Positions 27,896 through 37,067 are shown, counted from the first letter of the stretch. The stretch is DNA of 64,000 nucleotides from Nocardia sp. XZ_19_385 (GCF_015355755.1 NZ_JACVEE010000004.1:372001-436000); one strand, 5' to 3'. Program-made: numbers and translations. Notes: a model not told the origin generated them from the sequence alone.

Positions 27896-28504
27896 TCAGG
27901 TGCCGGACGGTCGCATCGGGCCGACCGGCGACCAGTCCTGAGCACTCCGGAGCAGGGTGAGCGCGGCGTCGGGGACGAGTTCGCGCGGCAGGACATAGCC
28001 GTTGGTGTCGGCGGGCTGCAGGTACACCGCGTCGTCGGTGGTGATGACCTTCCGGATTTCGCGGTAGGGGTGGGTGAGCGGCTGGGTGACCAGGCTCAGC
28101 TCCATCGCCTCCGGGGTGTAGGTCGCGGACATGCGGGCGCCGGAATAGCTGTAGGCCTTGATGTTCGCGGTCGGGCGGGTCATCCGGACGGCGGTGAGGA
28201 TGCCTGCCAGGACCAGTTCGACAGCCAGCACCGCGCAGGCCGCGCCGCATACTTCGGCGGGTTCGCTGCCGCCGCCGTCGGCCAGGGACTGAAGGGTGTT
28301 GCGGGTCAACAGGAAAACCGGGAGGGCGAGCAGGATGCCCCAGCGCATCGGCAGCCGCCAAGCGATCAGCGCGGCAGCGCGACTGAGGCGAACGGCAGTT
28401 GTGCTGTCACAGATGTAGCTGGCCTCGATCAACAGCCCGGTATCGGATTGCGGCGCAGACAGCTTCGGGCAACTCTGCTGCTCCACCGGCTGCTGCTGTT
28501 GCAT
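27896..28504 (-). CDS. Membrane protein with YcxB-like C-terminal domain
   Basis: 202 residues. A Gln/Pro-rich N-terminus (MQQQQPVEQQS) leads to two transmembrane helices (about 55-75 and 85-110), then a soluble domain with IRKVITTDDAVYLQPADTN and VLPRELVPD that reads like the YcxB C-terminal fold. No enzymatic motif. Function unknown. It follows the sigma-factor gene on the same strand, separated by a strong hairpin, so it is probably a separate unit. Confidence 0.75.
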   Translation of the reverse strand: MQQQQPVEQQSCPKLSAPQSDTGLLIEASYICDSTTAVRLSRAAALIAWRLPMRWGILLALPVFLLTRNTLQSLADGGGSEPAEVCGAACAVLAVELVLAGILTAVRMTRPTANIKAYSYSGARMSATYTPEAMELSLVTQPLTHPYREIRKVITTDDAVYLQPADTNGYVLPRELVPDAALTLLRSAQDWSPVGPMRPSGT

Positions 28505-28572
28505 GAATCCCCGATCCTTGGTTGATGATTCGCCGCGATGGTAGACAAACCGCCGCTACCTGTCGAATCAAC

Positions 28573-28637
28573 AAGATCATCAGGCACTGGCGGCGGGCGC
28601 TCCTCGGGGAACGCCGCCAGCAGTGCCTGATGATCTT
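28573..28637 (-). terminator. Long hairpin after the ECF41 sigma gene
   Basis: AAGATCATCAGGCACT and GGCGGCG (28573-28595) pair with the matching arm at 28612-28637 over 23 bp, with a 3-nt bulge and a roughly 16-nt loop. It starts 6 bp after the sigma-gene stop in the direction of transcription; the far end carries CTTGTTGATT. Terminator is the natural reading. Confidence 0.75.
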
Positions 28638-28643
28638 GGCGAG

Positions 28644-29588
28644 TTACTCGCCGTGCAAGAAGAAGGTGGGGTCGCCTTCGGTGGGGAGGTCGTGCAGCTT
28701 GTCGGGGTTGCGGACGACGTCGATGGCGACGATGCGGCCCGCGTCGACGGTGAAAGAGAAGACGCCCGTGTGGGTTCCGTCGAAGACGACCAGGCCCGGG
28801 TGGCCGTTGACCAGGACTGCGCGGCCCCAGGCACCCTGTGCGGACGGCGCGTGGTACCAGCCGAGCAGCATCTTCGCGACCAGTTCCGCGCCGTGCACCG
28901 GCTTGCGGATGGCGGGCACCTTGCCGCCACCGTCGGCGGTGAGGCTGACCTTCGAATCCAGTACTCCCAGCAGGGCACTCAGATCGCCGGAGCGCCACGC
29001 CAGCGCGAACGCCGACACCACCTTCTCCTGTTCGTCGGGTGAGGCCGGGAAGCGGGGCGTGCCGCTCTCCACATGCTTGCGGGCGCGAGATGCCAACTGC
29101 CGCACCGCGGCCGGGGTGCGGCCCACCACCTCGGCGACCTCCGGGCCGGTCATGCCGAACACGTCCTGCAGCACGAAGGCGGTGCGCTCGGCGGGCGACA
29201 GGGCTTCCAGGACTACCAGCAGCGCGGTGGTGACGCGCTCGTCCTGGGAGATCCGGTCGGCGGGATCGTCCCACGTGGTGACCTCCGGCTCCGGCAGCCA
29301 CTCACCCACGTACTGCTCGCGGCGCGCGCGGGCCGACCCGAGATAGTCGAGGGCGAGCCGCCCGGTCACGGTGGTCAGCCAGGCCCGCAGGTTGTCGATC
29401 TCGCCCGCCTTGCCCGACTCGTGCTGGCGGTGCAGCCGCAGCCACGCCTCCTGCACCACGTCATCGGCGTCGGTGAGGCTGCCCAGCGTGCTGTAGGCCA
29501 GCCGCCGCAGGTACGGGCGGTGCTCCTCGAACTGCCGCGCCCACTGCGCGGCGTCGATCGGTTCGGGAGTCGATGCCTCGGTGCTCAC
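28644..29588 (-). CDS. sigJ: ECF41-type RNA polymerase sigma factor (SigJ-like)
   Basis: 314 residues. Region 2 (HRPYLRRLAYSTLGSLTDADDVVQEAWLRL) and region 4 (LSPAERTAFVLQDVFGMTGPEVAEVVGRT) are intact. A SnoaL-like C-terminal domain (about 195-314) ends with NPDKLHDLPTEGDPT; the NPDKL motif is the hallmark of ECF41 factors, where this domain replaces an anti-sigma factor. Homologous to M. tuberculosis SigJ as I recall, a peroxide-related factor. No carboxymuconolactone decarboxylase-type partner, common for ECF41, is adjacent. Confidence 0.9.
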   Translation of the reverse strand: MSTEASTPEPIDAAQWARQFEEHRPYLRRLAYSTLGSLTDADDVVQEAWLRLHRQHESGKAGEIDNLRAWLTTVTGRLALDYLGSARARREQYVGEWLPEPEVTTWDDPADRISQDERVTTALLVVLEALSPAERTAFVLQDVFGMTGPEVAEVVGRTPAAVRQLASRARKHVESGTPRFPASPDEQEKVVSAFALAWRSGDLSALLGVLDSKVSLTADGGGKVPAIRKPVHGAELVAKMLLGWYHAPSAQGAWGRAVLVNGHPGLVVFDGTHTGVFSFTVDAGRIVAIDVVRNPDKLHDLPTEGDPTFFLHGE

Positions 29589-29684
29589 TGGTTCCTCGCC
29601 GTTTCATTCGGTCGGCCCCGCGGGGACCGTCTGTTCGCGTCATCTCAACGACGACGCACGGCCCAAAAGTGTGACATCGGCTCG

Positions 29685-30071
29685 TCAGGCCGCCGCAACC
29701 ACCTCGATCTCAACCAACCAGTCGGTCTCCAGCAACTGCACCACAATCGCCGTCGTCGGCACCGCCCGCCCCCCGAGCGCCGCCACCCTGGCCTCCGCAT
29801 TCGCCCCCGCATACGCCGGATCCCGCAAATAACTGGTGAGCCGCACGATGTTGTCCACCGTCATCCCCGCCGAGGCGAGTATCACCCGGATGTTCTGCCA
29901 AACCAGCTCGAGCTGCTCCGCCACCGACGCCCCGGCCACTCCCGCCGGATCCAACCCCATCGTCCCCGCCACAAACAACAACCGCTCGTGCCCCCGGACC
30001 TCTAGCGCATGCAAATAGTCAGAAGCAGCGGGATAGATACCTTCATTCGGACTGTGCGCGACCGTCTCCAT
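29685..30071 (-). CDS. RidA/YjgF/TdcF-family protein
   Basis: 128 residues. Typical trimeric enamine/imine deaminase fold: FVAGTMGLDP, EQLELVWQNIRVILASAGMTVDNIVRLTSYL, and EIEVVAA at the C-terminus. The catalytic arginine expected near the ALGGRAVPTTAIVVQLL segment is present (R in GGRAVP). Removes reactive enamines from PLP reactions, or is a paralog with another small-molecule role. Single gene between sigma factor and cobD, no clear operon. Confidence 0.88.
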   Translation of the reverse strand: METVAHSPNEGIYPAASDYLHALEVRGHERLLFVAGTMGLDPAGVAGASVAEQLELVWQNIRVILASAGMTVDNIVRLTSYLRDPAYAGANAEARVAALGGRAVPTTAIVVQLLETDWLVEIEVVAAA

Positions 30072-30327
30072 CGGCCGATCATGCTGCGAACCTGTATGCC
30101 CGTCAACGGATTACGCCTGCGATCAGTGCCTCGTGGTCATTTCGCCCGAGGCCTCTCGCCCAGCCGGTGTACTTCGCGGTGGTGGCCGCTGGTCGGAACA
30201 GGCTCGCGGGTTCTGCTCGGGGCGTGCGAGGGGCGACAGCGGCGCGGGCGGGTGGGATGGTTCCGGTCTCCGGGATCATCGGGGGTTGGGGGAGGGGCGG
30301 GGGCGGGGTGGTCGTTACCCTCGGCGG

Positions 30328-31257
30328 ATGCGTTCGGGAACTGCGACTGCGGCGGGGTTGGTGCTCGGGTTCGCGTTGGATCGTGCGCTGGGGGATCCGC
30401 GGCGGTGGCATCCGGTGGCCGGGTTCGGTTCGGCGGCAAGCGCGTTGGAGTCGGTGACCTATGCCGATCGGCGGGTCAACGGTGTGGTGCACGAGGTTGT
30501 CGCGGTCGGCGCTGTGGTCGGGCTCGGGTATGGGTTGCGGCGTGGTGGGGTGGCGGCGACAGCGCTGGCGACCTGGACCGTGCTGGGCGGACGCAGCCTC
30601 GCCCGGGCCGGCCGGGAGATGGCCGAACGGCTCGAATCCGGCGACATCGACGGTGCACGCGCTCTGCTGCCCTCCCTGTGCGGCCGCGACCCCTCGGTGC
30701 TCGACGCCGACGGATTGGCCCGCGCCGCACTGGAATCCATCGCCGAGAACACCTCCGACGCGACCGTCGCCCCCTTGGTCTGGGGCGCTCTCGCCGGCGT
30801 CCCGGGCCTGCTCGGCTACCGCGCCGTCAACACCCTCGACGCCATGATCGGCTACCGCAACGACCGCTACCGCAACTTCGGCTGGGCCGCCGCCCGCACC
30901 GACGACGTCGCCAACCTCCTGCCCGCCCGCGTAGCCGGAACCCTCACCGCCGCCTTGGCCCCCGTGGTCGGCGGCCGCCCCCGAAACGCCATCCGCGCTT
31001 GGCGCCGCGACGCCGCCAAACACCCCAGCCCCAACGCCGGCGTCGCCGAAGCCACCATGGCCGGCGCCCTCGGCATCCAACTCGGCGGCCGCACCCAATA
31101 CCGCTACGGCACCGAACTCCGCCCCACCCTCGGCGAAGGCCCACCCCCGGAGGTCCCGGACCTGCGCCGCGCCGTCCGCCTGTCCGAGGCAGTGCAACTC
31201 GCAGCGGCACTCACCACCGCGGCGTTCGCCCTATTGGGCAATCGCCGAAAGGATTGA
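30328..31257 (+). CDS. cobD: Adenosylcobinamide-phosphate synthase CobD/CbiB
   Basis: 309 residues, integral membrane. Attaches aminopropanol or its phosphate to adenosylcobyric acid in cobalamin synthesis. The signature DRALGDPRRWHPVAGFG opens the protein; ESIAENTSDATVAPLVWGALAGVPG, NTLDAMIGYRN and RTDDVANLLPARV follow. ATG at 30328 fits the family; a frame open from 30133 upstream is low-complexity Gly/Arg and non-conserved. cobC lies 3 kb downstream. No cobalamin riboswitch was seen ahead of it. Confidence 0.92.
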   Translation: MRSGTATAAGLVLGFALDRALGDPRRWHPVAGFGSAASALESVTYADRRVNGVVHEVVAVGAVVGLGYGLRRGGVAATALATWTVLGGRSLARAGREMAERLESGDIDGARALLPSLCGRDPSVLDADGLARAALESIAENTSDATVAPLVWGALAGVPGLLGYRAVNTLDAMIGYRNDRYRNFGWAAARTDDVANLLPARVAGTLTAALAPVVGGRPRNAIRAWRRDAAKHPSPNAGVAEATMAGALGIQLGGRTQYRYGTELRPTLGEGPPPEVPDLRRAVRLSEAVQLAAALTTAAFALLGNRRKD

Positions 31258-31286
31258 AGCCCGACGACGACTCTGGCTAGGGCGAC

Positions 31287-31343
31287 GCCATATGTCCGGG
31301 GACGGCCGGGACGTGCGGCGCCATATGTCCGGGACGGCCGGGA
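31287..31343 (+). repeat. Short direct repeat after cobD
   Basis: Two copies of GCCATATGTCCGGG followed by ACGGCCGGGA lie 33 bp apart. The second copy lacks one G. They occupy the 119-bp gap between cobD and the convergent kinase-like gene; origin unknown. Confidence 0.6.
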
Positions 31344-31376
31344 TTCGTGGGCAGGGACGCCCATGTCACTTAGGGG

Positions 31377-31871
31377 CTATTGCGAGATCCGAGGTCCCGC
31401 GAGGGCTGCCAGCTGATCCACCACCTCGCCCAGCGGTTTCCGGGTGTCGATCTCCACACTCGCCGCCGAGCGCAACAGCGGCTCGATTTCGGCAATATCA
31501 GCCATGATTCGTTCGCGTTCTCCGGCGGCCTTCCCGAACGGGTTGGTGTCGCGTTGCGCAATACGGTCCAAGATCACCGGCACCGGAGCACTGAGCAGCA
31601 CGATCTCATCGAACCGTGGATAGAACCCGACCTGGTTCCACACAGTCCCTCCGATGAACACCGATTCACCAGACCGTTCATGATCTGCGATCAACTCCTC
31701 GATCCGATCTTCGCGCCACTGCCGCTCCGACCCGGTGCCGTCCGGACGCGGCAAGTCCGCTATCCAGCCCCCGTAATCGGTATCGACCACCCGATAACCG
31801 CGCTGCGCCAACGCAATCAACGCCGTCGACTTCCCCGTACCCGACATCCCCGTCACCAAAATCACCGCCAC
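31377..31871 (-). CDS. Small P-loop NTPase, kinase-like
   Basis: 164 residues from GTG at 31871. Walker A is GMSGTGKS directly after a beta strand (VAVILVT). DTDYGGWI, the LID-like RIAQRDTNPFGK and the length suggest an adenylate-kinase/shikimate-kinase-like small-molecule kinase or nucleotide kinase. Substrate unknown. The open frame extends to 31931, but the GTG start places the strand-loop-helix at the usual distance from the N-terminus. Confidence 0.75.
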   Translation of the reverse strand: MAVILVTGMSGTGKSTALIALAQRGYRVVDTDYGGWIADLPRPDGTGSERQWREDRIEELIADHERSGESVFIGGTVWNQVGFYPRFDEIVLLSAPVPVILDRIAQRDTNPFGKAAGERERIMADIAEIEPLLRSAASVEIDTRKPLGEVVDQLAALAGPRISQ

Positions 31872-32502
31872 CCAGCGGATAGTAAACGGCCCGCACGCGA
31901 CAAAGACATCGCCGGGGCTAGACGGCCGCATCCATCATCGGGCCGGCGAGTGGGACATGGTGGAGGGCCTACTCGACCGTTGCCGCAGCCATGTCCCAAT
32001 CGCCGCCAGCTCGGCAGGGCGTCGTTAATGGAGGAGGTGATGGGTCCCTGTTCGGTGGTCGTGGATTGTCACTTGGCCAGGTGAGCCGGCGGGTGGCACA
32101 GGTCGTCGTGGAGGATCAATGTGACGAGAGCGGTGGGCACGGACGCGCCAGCGCAGACGTCCACGCCGATCATGCCGAAACATCCACGGCGGGGCCGACT
32201 CTCGGTCGCATCCTCGGAAGCCATTCGGTACATCGCATGCGCTGCAACGCCTCGTACTGAAGCATCCGCTTCGACTGACGAAAACCCGCCCCGCGTGCGG
32301 TGAGTGGCACATGGTGGAGGGGCCACTAAGACGTTGCCGCAGCCATGTCCCGTTGGCCGTCAGAGGGATTGCCGACTGGAGGTTGTCGCGTGTGGCTGGG
32401 TGGCGGCTCGGTGAGCAGGTTGGTTGGCGCAGCCATGGGCCAGGCGTCCGGTGGGCATCAGTGGCTACTCGAATGTTGGTGCGGCCAGGGGGTTCTGCGG
32501 GG
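31872..32502. other. Intergenic region with imperfect direct repeats and gene debris
   Basis: Two copies, at 31947-32003 and 32301-32358, share about four of five bases over 56 bp; each ends in CGTTGCCGCAGCCATGTCCC. In the first copy GGGACATGG and CCATGTCCC form a hairpin. They bracket about 300 bp holding one small frame with a good ribosome site. From 32360 to 32502 nothing is recognised. Confidence 0.55.
32121..32303 (+). CDS. Possible 60-residue small protein
   Basis: GTG at 32121 has GGAGG six nt upstream, good spacing. The product is Ala/Thr/Ser-rich with a basic patch (PKHPRRGRLS). About two thirds of third codon positions are G or C, lower than neighbouring genes, and the frame lies between direct repeats, so it may be a decayed or foreign gene. 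An 85-codon frame on the opposite strand is an alternative. Confidence 0.35.
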   Translation: MTRAVGTDAPAQTSTPIMPKHPRRGRLSVASSEAIRYIACAATPRTEASASTDENPPRVR

Positions 32503-33378
32503 TCAGCCGCGGCCGTAGCGGTCGGCTAGGCGGGCTTCGGTGGCGGGAGCGGAGTCGGTTGGGGGAGGGCCGGATTCCGTGGGATCGGGTGGGGCGGAGG
32601 TGGGTTCGGGGGTGGGGCGGCGTTCTCTGCGGCGTTCGCGGAGTTCGGCGTAGACGAAGTAGCCGAGGCCGAGGGGGGCCATCAGGCCGAAGGCGAGCCA
32701 TTGGAGGCCGTAGGAGAGGTAGGGGCCGGCGTCGAGTTGGGGGAGGGGGGTGGGGGTGAAGGCGCCGGGCTGGTTTTCGGAGAGTTGGAGGTAGCCGCCG
32801 CGGTCTTCGCCGGTGGGGAGGGGGGTGATGGGCTGGGCGAGGACGGTGGCTTCCTGGGTGATGTCGATCGAGTAGACCTGGCGGTAGCCGTCTTGGGTGA
32901 GCGGGTCCTTGCCGGGGGTGACGCCCTCGGAGGTGCGGACGCGGCCTTCGAGGCGCTGCTGACCGGCCGGGGCGGCGGGGATCGGGGGCGGGGCGGAGGT
33001 GCCGTCGAGGCCGGCGATCATGCCGCGGTCGACGAGCAGGATGTGTCCGTCGGTCAGTTTGAAGGCGGCGAGGACGCCGTAGGCGGGGGCGCCGTCGAGG
33101 TGGCGCAGGCGCACCAGCACGGTGGAGTCGGGGACGTAGCTGCCTTCCGCGGTGACTCGCCGCCATTCGGTGTGCCCGTCCGCCTGGGCGAACAGGCTGG
33201 TGACGTCGACCGGGTCGGCGCGCACCGAGTCGGCGATCAACTCGTTGCGGTGTTCGGTGGCGGTGTTCTTGCCGAGCTGCCACGGGGCGAGCACGGTGAA
33301 GCACATGTAGGCGAAGGCCACGACGACCACGGCCAGGATCACCCAGCTGGGACGCAGGAGGAAGGTGAGTTTGCGCAT
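32503..33378 (-). CDS. SURF1-family protein
   Basis: 291 residues. Two transmembrane helices, at about residues 10-30 and 225-245, flank an exported domain with the SURF1 pattern LAPWQLGKN, WRRVTAEGSYVPD, LVDRGMI and the C-terminal YLSYGLQWLAFGLMAPLG. SURF1 proteins help assemble the haem-copper centre of cytochrome c oxidase. A long charged Pro-rich tail follows. The start overlaps the stop of the phosphatase gene (TGATG), so translation is coupled, as in the recalled mycobacterial order Rv2234-Rv2235. Confidence 0.9.
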   Translation of the reverse strand: MRKLTFLLRPSWVILAVVVVAFAYMCFTVLAPWQLGKNTATEHRNELIADSVRADPVDVTSLFAQADGHTEWRRVTAEGSYVPDSTVLVRLRHLDGAPAYGVLAAFKLTDGHILLVDRGMIAGLDGTSAPPPIPAAPAGQQRLEGRVRTSEGVTPGKDPLTQDGYRQVYSIDITQEATVLAQPITPLPTGEDRGGYLQLSENQPGAFTPTPLPQLDAGPYLSYGLQWLAFGLMAPLGLGYFVYAELRERRRERRPTPEPTSAPPDPTESGPPPTDSAPATEARLADRYGRG

Positions 33379-33866
33379 CAGCGGGGTCCGTCGGGGAGTT
33401 CGGCGCGCACCCAGTCGAGCAGGCCGGGGATGGCGGCTTCGATCTGGTCGCGGACCAGTTCGAAATCGGAGGTGTCGCCGTAATAGGGGTCGGGCACGTC
33501 GGGTCCGTCGGCGTCGGGGTCGAAGCTGCGCAGGAGTGCGCGCTGCTCGGACGGGACACCGAGATGGGCGAGTGCGCGCTCGTGGGTGCGGTCGAGCGCG
33601 ACCAGCAGATCGGCCGTCAGATGATCGGGACCGAGCACCGCGGCGGCATGTCCGACGGGGTAGCCGTGGCGGCGCAGCGTGGCGGTGGTGCGCGGGTCGG
33701 CGTCGTCCCCGACATGCCAGGATCCGGTGCCCGCGCTGCTCACCCGCACCCGGTCGTCGAGCCCGGCCAAGCGCAGATGGTGCGCGAACATCTTCTCCGC
33801 CATCGGCGAACGACAAATATTCCCCGTGCAAACGAACGATATGTGCAGCTCACCCACGACAGCCAT
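33378..33866 (-). CDS. ptpA: Low-molecular-weight protein tyrosine phosphatase
   Basis: 162 residues. The P-loop CX5RS is CTGNICRS (Cys13, Arg19), and the general acid Asp126 sits in DPYYGD. It corresponds by position to recalled M. tuberculosis ptpA, a secreted phosphatase that acts on host proteins; here a cytosolic or exported role is open. The tyrosine kinase ptkA, next to ptpA in mycobacteria, is missing. Start ATG at 33866 is set by the position of the P-loop near residue 13. Cotranslated with the SURF1 gene. Confidence 0.93.
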   Translation of the reverse strand: MAVVGELHISFVCTGNICRSPMAEKMFAHHLRLAGLDDRVRVSSAGTGSWHVGDDADPRTTATLRRHGYPVGHAAAVLGPDHLTADLLVALDRTHERALAHLGVPSEQRALLRSFDPDADGPDVPDPYYGDTSDFELVRDQIEAAIPGLLDWVRAELPDGPR

Positions 33867-34085
33867 TGTGTCGGGTCCGGGTACGTCGCGCCTACCCCGG
33901 GGTGCCGAGTTGTGCCGCCCGCCACCGCCGGACGCGACCTCGGGCCGATCGAGCCGGACCGGCGCACCGATTCTTCGGTGTGTCACCGCGTGTCGCAGCG
34001 ATTGGGCGGGTCCGGGCAGATCGGAGCTCCGCCACGCCGCCGCGATGATTGCATTAGGAGCGGGGGTTACCCAGTCTTGACACCC

Positions 34086-34277
34086 ATGTCCCCCGCGTGC
34101 CCGGCCTGCTCCTGGCCCTCCCCGATGCAGGTGTCCTCGCACCGTTCCGTTCGCTACCTCCGCTGTGTGTGCGGCGAATGGCTGATCGCACGCGGCGATT
34201 CGGTGAGCTTGATGGCCGGCCGTGGCTGCATCACCGCACCCGAGCACCTCGAATTGATTCCGCTCCCCGAGGAGTGA
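34086..34277 (+). CDS. Mini zinc-ribbon protein
   Basis: 63 residues. CPAC near the start and LRCVCGEW around residue 27 give four cysteines spaced as a zinc ribbon. It is followed by a short Ser/Gly segment and a Leu-rich end. No family name can be given. Its TGA overlaps the GTG of cobC (GTGA), so the two may be coupled. It takes the place of ptkA in the mycobacterial order. The ribosome site is not strong. Confidence 0.6.
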   Translation: MSPACPACSWPSPMQVSSHRSVRYLRCVCGEWLIARGDSVSLMAGRGCITAPEHLELIPLPEE

Positions 34278-35332
34278 CCTACTACGGTGATCTGGTGCCC
34301 GAGGAGAGTGTCGACCACGCGAAACTACGTCACCACGGTGATGTGGATGCGGTGCCGGGCATGCTCGACTTCGCGGTGAACGTGCAGGGCAGCGCGCCGC
34401 CGGAGTGGTTGCGGGCGCGGCTGGCCGCGCGGCTGGACGCGCTGGGCCGCTATCCGAGCGCCGCCGAGGACGCTGACGCGCGGGCCGCGGTGGCGGCTCG
34501 GCACGGCCGGGATCCGGGCGAGGTGCTGCTGCTGGCCGGGGCCGCCGAAGGATTCGCGATGCTGCCGAAACTGGCGCCGCGTTCGGCGGCGGTGGTGCAT
34601 CCGTCGTTCACCGAGCCGGAACTGGCGTTGCGCGAGGCCGGGGTGCCGGTGCATCGGGTGCCGCTGGAGCCGCCGTACCGGCTGGAGTCGGCGGTCGTTC
34701 CCGACGACGCCGACCTCGTGGTGCTGGGCAACCCCACCAACCCGACCTCCGTCCTGCATCCCACGGCGGCGATTCACGCACTGCGCCGTCCGGGCCGGAT
34801 CGTGGTCGTCGACGAGGCATTCGCCGATGCGGTTGCGGGAGAACCGGAATCGCTGGCCAGCTTGCGCGCTCCCGACATTCTGGTGCTGCGTAGCCTGACC
34901 AAGACCTGGGCCCTGGCGGGGCTGCGCTGCGGGTATTTCCTCGGTGCGCCTGAGGTTTTGGCCCGGTTGAACCACGGCCGCGCGCATTGGCCGCTGGGGA
35001 CACTGCAATTGGAGGCGATCATCGCCACCGCCGAACCCCGCGCGGTGGCCGAAGCGCAGCACCGGGCAGAAGTGATTGCCGCCGACCGTGATTCGATGAT
35101 CGCGCGACTGACCGAAGTCGGGGTCCAGATCCACACCCCCGCCCAGGGGCCTTTTCTGCTCTTGCGCGTCACCGATGGTGAACTGCTCCGAAAGCACCTG
35201 GCCGACCAAGGTATCGCCGTCCGGCGCGCCGACACCTTCCCCGGCCTCGGTCCGGACCACTTGCGAGTGGCGGTGCGCGGCGCTGCCGAGGTCGATCGGC
35301 TGGTTGCGGCGATCCGTGCGTCAGGTTTGTGA
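34274..35332 (+). CDS. cobC: Threonine-phosphate decarboxylase-like aminotransferase CobC
   Basis: 352 residues. PLP-dependent fold type I enzyme. In cobalamin synthesis it provides aminopropanol phosphate from threonine phosphate, though histidinol-phosphate aminotransferase-like activity cannot be excluded. Motifs: GNPTNPTS (151-159), VVDEAFAD (179-185), and the PLP lysine Lys210 in RSLTKTWALAGLRCGY. Start GTG at 34274 overlaps the preceding stop; a GTG at 34295 is an alternative. Functional link with cobD 3 kb upstream. Confidence 0.88.
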   Translation: MTYYGDLVPEESVDHAKLRHHGDVDAVPGMLDFAVNVQGSAPPEWLRARLAARLDALGRYPSAAEDADARAAVAARHGRDPGEVLLLAGAAEGFAMLPKLAPRSAAVVHPSFTEPELALREAGVPVHRVPLEPPYRLESAVVPDDADLVVLGNPTNPTSVLHPTAAIHALRRPGRIVVVDEAFADAVAGEPESLASLRAPDILVLRSLTKTWALAGLRCGYFLGAPEVLARLNHGRAHWPLGTLQLEAIIATAEPRAVAEAQHRAEVIAADRDSMIARLTEVGVQIHTPAQGPFLLLRVTDGELLRKHLADQGIAVRRADTFPGLGPDHLRVAVRGAAEVDRLVAAIRASGL

Positions 35333-35417
35333 CATGCGCTGAGCTCGCATGGTCCGGCCGGAAGCGCAGTGATCGTCCGGAGTTGTTGGAAGTAAGTAAA
35401 TCGATGGAAGGTGGATC

Positions 35418-36539
35418 GTGACGACGCTGGCGGAACTCATCGGAGTGCTGGACGCGGCGTACCCGCCGAAGCTGGCGGAGTCGTGGGATTCGGTGGGGCT
35501 GGTGTGCGGGGATCCCGAGGACGAGGTGACCCGGGTCCTGTTCGCGGTGGACGCCACGGCCGGAGTTGTCGACGAGGCCATCGACTGGCGGGCACAGGCT
35601 TTGGTCGTGCACCATCCTCTGTTGCTGCGCGGGGTGGATTCGGTGGCGGCGGACACCCCGAAAGGCGCGCTGCTGCACCGGCTTATCCGATCGGGGTGCG
35701 CGTTGTTCTCGGCGCATACCAACGCGGACTCCGCCGATCCGGGCGTTTCCGACGCGCTCGCGGCGGCGATCGGCCTCACCGTGACCGGACCGCTCGATCC
35801 GAAACCCACTGCGGCTGTCGACAGCTGGGTGATCCAGGTGCCCCGCACGCACACCGATCAGGTCCTGACGGCACTGTTCGCCGCGGGTGCCGGTGGTCAG
35901 GGCGCGTACCACGAATGCGCCTCGCGCACCGCGAGTCTGGGGCAGTTCCGGCCGATGACGGGGGCGAACCCGGCGATCGGCTCGATCGGTGACCTGGAGC
36001 ATGTGGAGGAGGACCGCGTCGAAGTCATCGCGCCGCCTTCGGCCCGCACTTCCGTATTGGCCGCCCTGCGCGCCGCGCACCCGTACGAGGAGCCCGCGTA
36101 TCACGTCACCGAACGGGCCGCGCTGCCGTCGGGGCTCGGTATCGGCCGGGTCGGCACCCTTCCGGAGCCGGAAACGTTGCGCGACTTCACCGCTCGTGTC
36201 GGCGCGGCCCTGCCGCAGACCGTGTGGGGCGTCCGTTCCGCCGGCGACCCGGATCGGATGATCCAGACGGTCGCCGTGTGCGGCGGCGCGGGCGACTCCT
36301 ACCTGGGCAAAGTCTCGGCCCTCGGCGTCGACGCCTACGTCACCTCCGACCTGCGCCATCACCCCGCCGACGAACACCTGCGCGCGGGCGGCCCCGCCCT
36401 GGTCGACGCAGCACACTGGGCCACCGAGTTCCCGTGGTGCGGTCAGGCGGAGGCGATCGTTCGAAATGCACTGCCCGGCTTGGAAACCCGAGTCAGCACG
36501 CTGCGCACCGACCCGTGGACGGTCAGCGCGGGCGACTGA
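35418..36539 (+). CDS. Nif3-like dinuclear metal-centre protein
   Basis: 373 residues, GTG start with GGAAGG upstream. Nif3/YqfO/GTP-cyclohydrolase-I-type-2-like hexamers carry a dimetal site: [20 protein letters not shown] (first metal histidines), SAHTNAD and the C-terminal [13 protein letters not shown] and DAAHWATE. A CutA-like insertion (about 130-240) with [10 protein letters not shown] is present, as in the long bacterial forms. Cellular function remains unclear. Matches recalled Rv2230c next to cobC. Confidence 0.92.
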   Translation: MTTLAELIGVLDAAYPPKLAESWDSVGLVCGDPEDEVTRVLFAVDATAGVVDEAIDWRAQALVVHHPLLLRGVDSVAADTPKGALLHRLIRSGCALFSAHTNADSADPGVSDALAAAIGLTVTGPLDPKPTAAVDSWVIQVPRTHTDQVLTALFAAGAGGQGAYHECASRTASLGQFRPMTGANPAIGSIGDLEHVEEDRVEVIAPPSARTSVLAALRAAHPYEEPAYHVTERAALPSGLGIGRVGTLPEPETLRDFTARVGAALPQTVWGVRSAGDPDRMIQTVAVCGGAGDSYLGKVSALGVDAYVTSDLRHHPADEHLRAGGPALVDAAHWATEFPWCGQAEAIVRNALPGLETRVSTLRTDPWTVSAGD

Positions 36540-37067
36540 CTAGCTGGCGGGTCGTTTCCTGAGACGCATGACCACGTACGCGTTCGCCACCCCGAGAGCT
36601 AGGAACGGCAAGCCGACGAGCGACGCCCCGCCGAGTGATTCCAGCGGGCTCCGCTCGCTCGGATCACGCCGCGGGTCAGGTCCGAACGCTTGGCCGAGAA
36701 TGCCCAAGGTGATGATGGTGCAAAGAAGAACCATGGCCGAACAGCCGACCGACGCGAACCAACGCCCGACACGAAATTCGCGCCGTCCCAACGCGAACGC
36801 GCCGATCAGCAGCACCACAGTCAGCGGCCCGAACATCAATTGCCCGGCGATACCGATGAAAGTCCAGAGGGCAAACACCTCGCCGATCATCGTGCTTTTG
36901 TCCACGACGCGTTCCGCGGCCAACGATACGAAGAGGAACAGGATCGGTGCCAGCGCCACCCCCGTGGCCCAGGCCGGGTCCCGCGGCAGGCACTCCATCG
37001 TGCGCTGGGACACTGGAGCCGCTTGGACCGAGCCCAGAGGTCTACCCGGTTCTGCCTGCTCAGCCAT
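36540..37067 (-). CDS. Hypothetical membrane protein
   Basis: 175 residues with four transmembrane segments (about 34-52, 60-90 as two, 100-125, and 150-168) and charged loops (DPRRDPSERS). No family is recognised. The ATG at 37067 was chosen because it gives a short charged N-terminus before the first helix; the frame upstream is Arg/Pro-rich and non-coding in style. Convergent with the Nif3-like gene. Confidence 0.65.
   Translation of the reverse strand: MAEQAEPGRPLGSVQAAPVSQRTMECLPRDPAWATGVALAPILFLFVSLAAERVVDKSTMIGEVFALWTFIGIAGQLMFGPLTVVLLIGAFALGRREFRVGRWFASVGCSAMVLLCTIITLGILGQAFGPDPRRDPSERSPLESLGGASLVGLPFLALGVANAYVVMRLRKRPAS

Noticed and set aside
30072..30327. Cobalamin riboswitch ahead of cobD
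   Set aside because: No B12-box-like conserved sequence was found in the 256 bp.
30103..31197. 364-codon minus frame over cobD
   Set aside because: Gly/Ala/Val shadow of the conserved cobD frame; the C-terminal end has no recognised family.
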